Below are positions 25,134-30,155 of a DNA stretch of 30,155 bases, piece after piece. The position numbers and the translations under genes were made by a program. Origin of the DNA: an uncultured bacterium (lineage in GTDB: Bacteria; Bacillota; Clostridia; Lachnospirales; Lachnospiraceae); the NCBI GenBank assembly GCA_937916345.1, contig CALFUE010000019.1:1-30155 (forward strand), read 5' to 3'. The notes beneath the pieces are model-generated. The model was not told the DNA's origin. It saw only the letters and a list, made by a program, of their open reading frames with translations, and made no database searches. Position 1 is the first letter of the stretch. Each line of letters begins with the position of its first letter.

Positions 25134-25150
25134 AATCAATGAAATTGCAA
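25122..25150 (-). promoter_or_regulatory. Promoter of the pyruvyl transferase-kinase unit
   Basis: Minus strand TTGCAA (25150-25145), 17 bases, TAAGAT (25127-25122); TATAAG at 15-base spacing is an alternative -10. It lies face to face with the plus-strand promoter, with the two -10 boxes adjacent. Confidence 0.5.
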
Positions 25151-25192
25151 CTCTGTATGTGCCTTCATCGTTAATATTCAAAGCCAAAAGCC

Positions 25193-25480
25193 ATGGAAAA
25201 TTTTGATTTAGAAACAAATATACCTCCGAAGGACGACGGCGCGTTAGATATGTCCGTATCCTCAATATGCCGCATCGACGGCAGGAAAAAAGCCTATGTG
25301 AACTTTTCGGGAGGAAAGAGGACTGCGGAGGGTCTCATCCCCGACTGCAAGATCACAAAGAACAACGGCTTCTCAAAAGAAGAAGTGGCGGCTCTCGAAG
25401 AGTATATGAAAAAAGAGCTGGAAACCCTGAAAAAGATGGCCGCGGAAGTCAATGTGATGAAGGCCTTTATGGAGCCTTAG
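25193..25480 (+). CDS. Small conserved-looking protein of unknown function
   Basis: Unrecognised 95-residue protein. The N-terminal half is extended and polar (SSICRIDGRKKAYVNFSGG, EGLIPDCKIT); the C-terminal half is a charged helix (KEEVAALEEYMKKELETLKKM), possibly a short coiled coil. No signal peptide or membrane segment. A near-consensus promoter lies 60-90 bases upstream and the frame runs almost exactly to the convergent glycosyltransferase (6 bp gap), which supports a real gene. No Shine-Dalgarno match is visible within 20 bases of the ATG, which is unusual in this window. Confidence 0.65.
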   Translation: MENFDLETNIPPKDDGALDMSVSSICRIDGRKKAYVNFSGGKRTAEGLIPDCKITKNNGFSKEEVAALEEYMKKELETLKKMAAEVNVMKAFMEP

Positions 25481-25486
25481 CTGTTA

Positions 25487-26683
25487 CTATTTCATAAAGG
25501 CAAGGGGATCGTCAGTGTCAGGCAGACGCTCTATGAGTGACAGCATCTGCGAAACCCTGATGCGATAGTCGTGAGCCGCTGCCATCTTCTCATGCGCGCT
25601 CTGCGCGATGGCGCGTCTCTCATCCTCGTGTGCCAGATAAAAAGCACATTTCTCCTTAAGCTCCTCCATACTCTCAAAAGTATCATAATCCTCACCTGCC
25701 CTGAAAAAGACAGAAAGCTCCGCCCTCGGATCCGTGAGAAGAAAACCGCCGGAAGCCATGATATCCATTGCCCTCAATGGAATCCCCGATATGATGTTTG
25801 GAATGGTGATATTGAGATTGATCGCGGAGGAATTAAAAACCTTCGGCATCTGAAGGAAATAGTCCGCCTCTCCCCGATAGTCCACTCCCGGCAGCTCTAC
25901 TACCCTTGAATTGGTGTAGAGGGCAGTCTGAAAATCCCGCCCCAGTGTGAGCATCGCGTCGGTGCGCATCTCGTTTGCCACCTTGAAGCCCAGCACGGTA
26001 GTCGAAAAAATGAGAGCCAGGGAAGAGAAAGAGTCCCCGGATTTTTCCAGTCTGAAATGATCTCTCAGCATCAGCATGAGATCCTCATCCAGCATATCCT
26101 CTATAATATTTCCCCCTATGATGAGCTTTTGCGCGCGGATCACGGCCTCCAGATACCCCCTCAGGTATTCCGGCAGCCTGGGAAAGATTCGGTCATAGGT
26201 GCTTTTTTCGTAGAGGCTACCGACGAAGGAGATGTCATTCCGGTAGAGATAAAGATCCCTTGCGCAGGATAGGGTGCCGTCAATACGGCGCACATCACTG
26301 CACAGAGGCAGATAATAGATATGCTTTACCCCCAGACTCTTAAAGCGGGAGAGATTTGTCATATCAAAGGTGAATATGATATTGCAGTCGTTGAAAACTG
26401 ACCTGTGAAACATGGCAATCAGGGGATTGTCGCAGGTCCACGCCACATATCTGACCCCATTCTCCTGACACAGATCGGATATAACAGGGAAATAGTTTAC
26501 GGAAAAAACGAAATCGTAGTCCTTTTCGGCGAGAAGCTTTTTCCCCAGTTCAAGAAAATCATCATCGCTATCGTAGTTGTCCAGGTGGTAGGGAATGTAG
26601 TCCACAGACATATCACGCCGTTCAAACTCGGCGGTGATATCGGCGTAATTGTAGGAATGCCAGGGATAGACCAGTATCCTCAT
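25487..26683 (-). CDS. CgeB-like glycosyltransferase (DUF3880 type)
   Basis: A 398-residue protein with the architecture of CgeB/DUF3880 glycosyltransferases: an N-terminal Rossmann-like domain (MRILVYPWHSYNYADIT; YVAWTCDNPLIAMFH) and a C-terminal Glyco_trans_1_2 part with INLNITIPNIISGIPLRAMDIMASGGFLL. In Clostridia such proteins sit in flagellin- or spore-surface glycosylation loci. No flagellar gene is in view, so the target is unknown. SD GGAGG lies 11 bases upstream, inside the end of the frameshifted small gene, 3 bp after its stop. Confidence 0.85.
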   Translation of the reverse strand: MRILVYPWHSYNYADITAEFERRDMSVDYIPYHLDNYDSDDDFLELGKKLLAEKDYDFVFSVNYFPVISDLCQENGVRYVAWTCDNPLIAMFHRSVFNDCNIIFTFDMTNLSRFKSLGVKHIYYLPLCSDVRRIDGTLSCARDLYLYRNDISFVGSLYEKSTYDRIFPRLPEYLRGYLEAVIRAQKLIIGGNIIEDMLDEDLMLMLRDHFRLEKSGDSFSSLALIFSTTVLGFKVANEMRTDAMLTLGRDFQTALYTNSRVVELPGVDYRGEADYFLQMPKVFNSSAINLNITIPNIISGIPLRAMDIMASGGFLLTDPRAELSVFFRAGEDYDTFESMEELKEKCAFYLAHEDERRAIAQSAHEKMAAAHDYRIRVSQMLSLIERLPDTDDPLAFMK

Positions 26684-26686
26684 AGA

Positions 26687-26886
26687 CTACCAGACCTCCT
26701 CCACGGGCATGGTCCAGCGCAGAGCAGCCGCATGGTAACGCTCGGACATTGCCTGGAACTGCTCGCCCTTTTCCTCGCCGCGGAAGACGAAGGCCAGCTG
26801 GTCGTAGGACTGCGAGAGCATCTCCAGGGGCTTATCGCCGCCGCTGTGGACATCTGTTCGGAAGTCCGAACGGAGTTTTTACCCAT
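26687..26886 (-). pseudogene. Small gene upstream of the CgeB-like gene, broken by a one-base slip
   Basis: ATG at 26886-26884 has SD AAAGGAGA (26899-26892) five bases upstream. Read as written it soon gives an implausible Ser/Arg-rich frame. If the A5 run (26880-26876, minus strand) had one more A, the frame would become a clean 66-residue protein opening MGKKLRSDFRTDVHSGG, continuing MLSQSYDQLAFVFRGEEKG, and ending RWTMPVEEVW with a TAG 3 bp before the CgeB-like ATG. Function unknown. A 7+2+7 palindrome (26856-26871) lies in its 5' part. It may be a sequencing error or a true pseudogene. Confidence 0.6.
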
Positions 26887-26972
26887 AACAGTCTCCTTTC
26901 CTGAAAGATAGGACACTGAGCAGAACGACACATCGCATTTCAATACTTTGCATATCGACGCTGTTATTCGCT

Positions 26973-27001
26973 ATTCTAATAGGTTTTAGTCTACAAGTCA
27001 A
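26973..27001 (-). promoter_or_regulatory. Promoter of the small gene and CgeB-like gene
   Basis: Minus strand TTGACT (27001-26996), 17 bases, TAGAAT (26978-26973). Start near 26966. It overlaps a weaker plus-strand candidate for the HTH gene (TTGCAT 26948-26953, 18 bases, TATTCT 26972-26977), so the two directions may compete. Confidence 0.6.
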
Positions 27002-27021
27002 GAAGGAGGTGAGAAGAAGAA

Positions 27022-27222
27022 TTGATCTACCAGAAAATCAAGGCTCTGTGTGAAGCACGTAACATCACTATTTGTAGATTGGAAAGAGAATTGACGATTG
27101 GGAACGGAACTATTGCAGGGTGGAAGGCAGGGTCTCCAAACGTCAAAACTCTGAAAGCTGTCGCAGATTATTTTGGTGTTACGGTAGATTATCTGATACA
27201 GGAAGACAGCATGAAAGGGTGA
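27022..27222 (+). CDS. XRE-family HTH regulator (Cro/repressor-like)
   Basis: A 66-residue, single-domain helix-turn-helix protein: ICRLERELTIGNGTIAGWK is the HTH, followed by LKAVADYFGVTVDYLI, typical of XRE/Cro-type phage and plasmid regulators. Starts with TTG at 27022, with AAGGAGG (27003-27009) upstream. It is the first plus-strand gene of the phage-like region and faces the divergent small gene, so autoregulation of the shared intergenic region is likely (inference). Confidence 0.88.
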   Translation: MIYQKIKALCEARNITICRLERELTIGNGTIAGWKAGSPNVKTLKAVADYFGVTVDYLIQEDSMKG

Positions 27223-27228
27223 TCCTAT

Positions 27229-27450
27229 ATGCCATATGTGAAAAGAGAACTGCCGCATGAGAAGTCAAAACGGCTGCTTAAAGGGTACGGAATAACAGCC
27301 AGAAGGCTGGCAGAAATCCTGCCCTGCTCTGAACCTACGGCAAGGAAAAAAATTAATAATCCCGGTTTGCTTTCCGGTGATGATTGGTTAAAGATCAGCC
27401 GGAGAGGCCATATCCCCGTTGATGAAATCAGAACCGTCTTTATGAGCTGA
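27229..27450 (+). CDS. Small phage-type HTH DNA-binding protein
   Basis: A 73-residue basic protein with an HTH-like core ITARRLAEILPCSEPTARKKI, followed by a typical phage tail region GDDWLKISRRGHIPVDEIR. It resembles short Cro- or excisionase-sized regulators in Clostridia prophages. SD AAAGGGTGA (27209-27217) lies in the end of the previous gene, 6 bp separate the two frames, and they are likely one transcript. Confidence 0.75.
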   Translation: MPYVKRELPHEKSKRLLKGYGITARRLAEILPCSEPTARKKINNPGLLSGDDWLKISRRGHIPVDEIRTVFMS

Positions 27451-27479
27451 GGATATGCAGAGAACATTTACGCAATGGC

Positions 27480-28200
27480 ATTGTTTAGTCAGCCGAGCAA
27501 CGGGAAAGAGAAGCAAGGCGGCGCAAAGGAGATGCCTATTAATGCGGCGCAAAGGATAAGGACGGCGATGCTATGCTGTGGAATAGCAACGATTAACACA
27601 GCAACGGCAATGATCGGTCTTGAGACGCAAGGCCACGGAGGGGCTACGTTCTGTGAAGGCTTTGCCGGGACAAGCAAAGGCTATGTATGGCCAGGCCACG
27701 GAATAGTATAGCAAGGCAAGGAGACGTAAAGGCTCTGAAGCGTACGGCTGTGGAATTGAGCGGATTTGCTTAGAGCTGTCGCGCCAAGCTAAGGAAGAGC
27801 AAGGCGGCGCAAGGAAAAGGGTAGTAATGCCATGGAATTGAAATGCTTCAAGTCGCTAAGGAATGGTAAAGGATAGTTTTGTTAAGCGGCGGAGTAGAGA
27901 CGATCCGCAGCGCCATGCAAGGGAAAAGCGCAGCCTTGAGCTGAAAAGTGAAGACTGGCAAAGGCTATGAAATGCGGGGTTTTGACAGGCGGCGGAGATG
28001 CTTAGAGATGCTATGGAGTCGCAACGACACGAAATGCTTCGAACGAGCTTTGCTATGCGCAGCAAGGGCTTAGACGGGCATAGAAAAGCAATGGAGTTGT
28101 GTCGCAAGGCCGCGGATTGTTATGTCCAGCAATGGAATAGTAAAGCAGGGTCCCGTCAGGGATTTGAGAAGAAAAGCAATGCGAGGTTGACAGGTTGAAA
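27480..28200 (+). repeat. Degenerate short-repeat array, non-coding
   Basis: About 800 bp (27451-28254) between the HTH gene and the next CDS hold no convincing gene; stops occur in every frame. The stretch is made of recurring short words in one orientation: GCAAGGC, GCAACGG, AAATGCTTC, GCTATGC and a longer unit resembling RTGGARTNG. Clear copies of the unit are near 27577, 27697, 27748, 27830, 28011, 28089 and 28130. A 15-bp exact repeat, agcaaggcggcgcaa, is at 27512-27526 and 27798-27812. Spacing is irregular and spacers are absent, so it is not CRISPR. Function unknown; a phage origin, protein-binding or structured RNA region are possibilities. Confidence 0.75.
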
Positions 28201-28254
28201 CCCCTTTCTCGATCCCAAAACAAAAAACAAAATTAAAAATCGAAAGGAAACATC

Positions 28255-28884
28255 ATGAAAACTATCAAAGCAAGAATCAGATTTATTGAACCCGTGCTGG
28301 GAGGTACTCCCATGAACGAGGAGCTTTATAGAGACTATATAGGGTCTCTTGCTCCGAAAGAAACGGACACCTCCGACGAGGTGGAATCTCTCTCCACTGA
28401 TGAAGTGGTGGAGAAGGGGAAGACAACTTTCCCGATGGAAGACGAAAAGCCCTTCCTGTTCGACTATCACATCAAAGGCTTTTTCAAAAGCGCGTGCGGC
28501 TTCCTGCGTCCTATCACAACGACGCAGAGCAATAAGCTGAAATCCTACAAAAAAGCGATTGACGGTGACATCTTTGTTTTCCCCCGGAAGATCTTCTTTG
28601 AGAACGCCGGAGAGATGCGCGAATGTCAGCGGCCTTTGAGAGCTTCCACCCCGATGGGGGAGAGGGTCGCCCTCGCAATCTCAGACGAGATTCCGGAAGG
28701 CGCGGAGCTTGAATTTTTCGTTGAGTGCTTCCAGGACGCTCATGTAAAGATGGTTGTCGAATGGCTGAATTACGGCAAGTATTCCGGCTTGTGCCAGTGG
28801 CGCAACTCAGGCAAAGGCAGATTTGAGGTTGTCAGCCTTGAGATCAGCAATACCGTTGGATTCTGGGAGACGGAGAAGAAATAA
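28255..28884 (+). CDS. Phage protein with RAMP-like glycine-rich loop
   Basis: A 209-residue protein of a type found in phage early regions, annotated hypothetical. It opens MKTIKARIRFIEPVLGGTP (a beta strand followed by a Gly-rich turn) and has FLFDYHIKGFFKSA, RPLRASTPMGERVALA, and close to the C-terminus GLCQWRNSGKGRFEV (about residues 178-192). The last motif resembles the G-rich loop of the RAMP fold of Cas5/Cas6/Cas7 proteins, and the LRA..PMGERV part resembles a second conserved segment of such proteins. A nucleic-acid-binding role is inferred from this and from the adjacent nuclease. SD AAAGGA is six bases before the ATG. Confidence 0.6.
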   Translation: MKTIKARIRFIEPVLGGTPMNEELYRDYIGSLAPKETDTSDEVESLSTDEVVEKGKTTFPMEDEKPFLFDYHIKGFFKSACGFLRPITTTQSNKLKSYKKAIDGDIFVFPRKIFFENAGEMRECQRPLRASTPMGERVALAISDEIPEGAELEFFVECFQDAHVKMVVEWLNYGKYSGLCQWRNSGKGRFEVVSLEISNTVGFWETEKK

Positions 28885-28892
28885 AAATAAAA

Positions 28893-28915
28893 CCCCGGAG
28901 TGGAAAGCTCCGGGG
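28893..28915. terminator. Strong GC hairpin after the RAMP-like gene
   Basis: CCCCGGAG (28893-28900) and CTCCGGGG (28908-28915) form an 8-bp stem with a 7-base loop. On the plus strand no U tract follows, while an A-rich tract (28881-28892) precedes it, so it would work as an intrinsic terminator for minus-strand transcripts. On the plus strand it may mark an mRNA 3' end or processing site. Confidence 0.5.
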
Positions 28916-28929
28916 ATGTCGAAAGGAAA

Positions 28930-28997
28930 GTTGACAGCGGAAAGGCAGAAGTCAACTTCTGCCTAAGATTATAACAAAATTAATCAGAGCTGTCAAC
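28930..28997. repeat. Nested inverted repeats before the nuclease gene
   Basis: GTTGACAGC (28930-28938) pairs perfectly with GCTGTCAAC (28989-28997). Inside, AGGCAGAAG (28943-28951) pairs perfectly with CTTCTGCCT (28956-28964) around a 4-base TCAA loop. The structure ends 20 bases before the nuclease ATG, just upstream of its SD (29007-29013), so it could control translation or serve as a protein-binding site. Confidence 0.65.
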
Positions 28998-29016
28998 ACT
29001 TTCCGAAAGGAGGAAA

Positions 29017-29664
29017 ATGAACGAATTAACAAAATCCCTTGAGTTTGACGATGTAAAGCACACATACCGGGTGAACGGTGTGGAACTCCCCGCAGTATCA
29101 GATATTATATCCCCGATAACCTACAGCAAATACAGGGTTGATGCAGCAGTGATCAACCAGGCTGCACACAGAGGTACAGTCATTCACGACTGGTGCATGA
29201 GATATGATCTCGATTCCATAGGCGGCAAAGACGAAATATCCCCTGACATTGCGCTGTACCTGAAAGCATGGAAAGCGTTCTGCCATGATTATTCTCCTGA
29301 GTGGGAATACATAGAAATGCCGATGGCATCTCATGAAGGGTTCGCCGGTACCGTTGACAGAATCGGCCTGATTGACGGGAAACGCTGTGTTGTAGACATC
29401 AAAACAACGTCAAGCATGGACAGATCCTCTAAAGTCGCTCTGGCCTGTCAGCTGCAGGCTTACAAACGGCTTGCCATTGATAACGGCTTGCCGGATATGT
29501 ATGACGGCTTCGGCGTGCAGCTCAAGAAGGACGGCACATATACCGTCTATGGTGAAGTTTCTATCATGCAAAAATATAATTTCGATTCTAACAAACTCTT
29601 CACCAGATTATTGGAATTTAACAAAATAGTGAAAGGAGATAAATCAATTTGTCTGAAGAACTAA
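29017..29664 (+). CDS. PD-(D/E)XK nuclease (RecB/Cas4-like), phage
   Basis: A 215-residue nuclease of the PD-(D/E)XK superfamily. Motifs: HRGTVIHDW (residues 51-59, core helix with His), GFAGTVDRIG (Asp114), VVDIKTT (Asp127-x-Lys129), and QLQAYK (Gln145, Tyr149) typical of RecB/Cas4/phage exonuclease folds. It should cleave or resect DNA with divalent metal. SD AAGGAGG is close to the ATG. It overlaps the next gene by 16 bp, forming a probable exonuclease plus annealing-protein pair as in phage recombination systems (inference). Confidence 0.85.
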   Translation: MNELTKSLEFDDVKHTYRVNGVELPAVSDIISPITYSKYRVDAAVINQAAHRGTVIHDWCMRYDLDSIGGKDEISPDIALYLKAWKAFCHDYSPEWEYIEMPMASHEGFAGTVDRIGLIDGKRCVVDIKTTSSMDRSSKVALACQLQAYKRLAIDNGLPDMYDGFGVQLKKDGTYTVYGEVSIMQKYNFDSNKLFTRLLEFNKIVKGDKSICLKN

Positions 29665-30155
29665 TGGTTGTGTCAACACAGGCCTGTATGGCTCTGGCTG
29701 AAACAAAGGGGAAGAACTATGTTGTTACTTCTCCGCTGACAAGTCAGAGTGTTGACCTGAAAAGAAACATTGATTTCGGTGTTGTGCCGAAAACAAAAAA
29801 ACCGTCCCTGTATAAATCAGGCGCGGAAAAAATCATCATGGCATATCAGTTGATGTGCCGGTACTCCATCGAATCGAAGATGGAGACGATTGATGCAAAA
29901 GGCAATGCCCTGTTTGTTTACGTCGTCAAATGCTCTCTATTTAAGGGTTTCCAGAAGGCAAACGGCGAGTATCAGGAAGTCGAGTACGCAAACGGTTTCG
30001 GCAGTGCCAACACGAGCGAGAAGAGGAACGGGTTTAATTCCCCGTTTGACGCTCAGAACGGAACCCTGAAAATGGCACAGAAAAGAGCAATGGTGCAGGC
30101 TGCACTTGCTGTCTCCGGCCTGTCGTCTATGTTCTCTCAGGACATCGAGGATGAC
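29649..30155 (+). CDS. Likely phage recombination/ssDNA-annealing partner, partial
   Basis: An open frame from TTG (29649) runs to the window end without a stop, 169 codons. SD AAAGGAGA (29632-29639) is nine bases upstream of the TTG, better than for the ATG at 29664 (TAATG overlap). Visible features: KSGAEKIIMAYQL, then FVYVVKCSLFKGF, GFGSANTSEKR, and TLKMAQKRAMVQAAL followed by FSQDIEDD. This layout recurs in phage early proteins next to nucleases. I infer a DNA recombination or annealing role from context and cannot name the family with certainty. Confidence 0.6.
   Translation, partial: MSEELMVVSTQACMALAETKGKNYVVTSPLTSQSVDLKRNIDFGVVPKTKKPSLYKSGAEKIIMAYQLMCRYSIESKMETIDAKGNALFVYVVKCSLFKGFQKANGEYQEVEYANGFGSANTSEKRNGFNSPFDAQNGTLKMAQKRAMVQAALAVSGLSSMFSQDIEDD

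Noticed and set aside
26856..26871. LexA/SOS box in the GTTCGGA-AG-TCCGAAC palindrome
   Set aside because: Half sites run GTTC...GAAC, the reverse of the Gram-positive SOS box GAAC-N4-GTTC, and it lies inside a coding frame.
26680..26943. 87-codon minus ORF upstream of the CgeB-like gene, taken as written
   Set aside because: Its product is Ser/Arg/Pro-rich and unnatural after codon 4; the frame shifted by one A gives a coherent protein and ends next to the following ATG.
27475..27711. 78-codon ORF in the repeat array
   Set aside because: Sequence is repeat words read by chance; no SD, and similar words elsewhere carry stops.
27998..28198. 66-codon ORF in the repeat array
   Set aside because: Same repeat-word origin, no SD and no protein-like pattern.
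27480..28200. CRISPR array
   Set aside because: No constant repeat length and no unique spacers; words vary and overlap.
28187..28215. Promoter starting at TTGACA near 28187
   Set aside because: No acceptable -10 box at 16-19 bases spacing.

Overview
The window reads as a low-to-mid GC Clostridia chromosome, most likely Lachnospiraceae. The grounds are gene content (a CgeB-type glycosyltransferase, a 7TM hybrid histidine kinase, a PF12897-type aminotransferase, a Mrp ATPase with a CPBP protease), TTG/GTG starts with strong AGGAGG sites, and sigma-A promoters with 17-bp spacers. This is an inference from protein resemblance; no 16S or other marker is present.

Layout. Positions 1-55 are an exact copy of 5022-5076 fused to a truncated dnaE, which looks like a contig-end or rearrangement junction. 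From 11.7 kb down to 0.06 kb on the minus strand lies one long, tightly packed gene string: corrinoid adenosyltransferase, dapA, dapB, a cytoplasmic ParB-like/BMP fusion, metallophosphoesterase, rarA, aminotransferase, mrp, CPBP protease, dnaE. It has a good promoter at 11691-11719. A second minus unit (15.7-11.7 kb) holds a GPH-type sugar symporter with an extra external domain, a formate/nitrite channel and a MATE exporter. Its promoter overlaps the end of a palindromic MITE/REP-like element that forms the 5' leader. A third unit (20.0-16.0 kb) has its own promoter and encodes a PAS-GGDEF(degenerate)-EAL protein, a lipid-type GT4 glycosyltransferase, a stand-alone FakA-like C-terminal domain and a DUF1624 membrane acyltransferase. 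A fourth unit (25.1-20.05 kb) holds a polysaccharide pyruvyl transferase, a large 7TM hybrid kinase with REC and HPt, and a small unknown protein. Units three and four suggest control of envelope or surface glycan functions through phosphorelay and c-di-GMP.

A small plus-strand gene at 25.2 kb shares overlapping divergent promoters with the fourth unit. Next come a CgeB-like glycosyltransferase and a frameshifted 66-codon gene upstream of it.

From about 27.0 kb to the end the window changes character and becomes a plus-strand prophage or mobile-element early region: two small HTH proteins, about 800 bp of non-coding degenerate short repeats, a RAMP-like protein with a C-terminal glycine-rich loop, nested inverted repeats, a RecB/Cas4-type PD-(D/E)XK nuclease, and the start of a likely recombination partner protein cut by the window end. 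No integrase, CRISPR array, tRNA or rRNA was seen.

The two most interesting points are the phage module (repeat array plus RAMP-like protein plus nuclease) and the palindromic element that has become the leader of the transporter operon.
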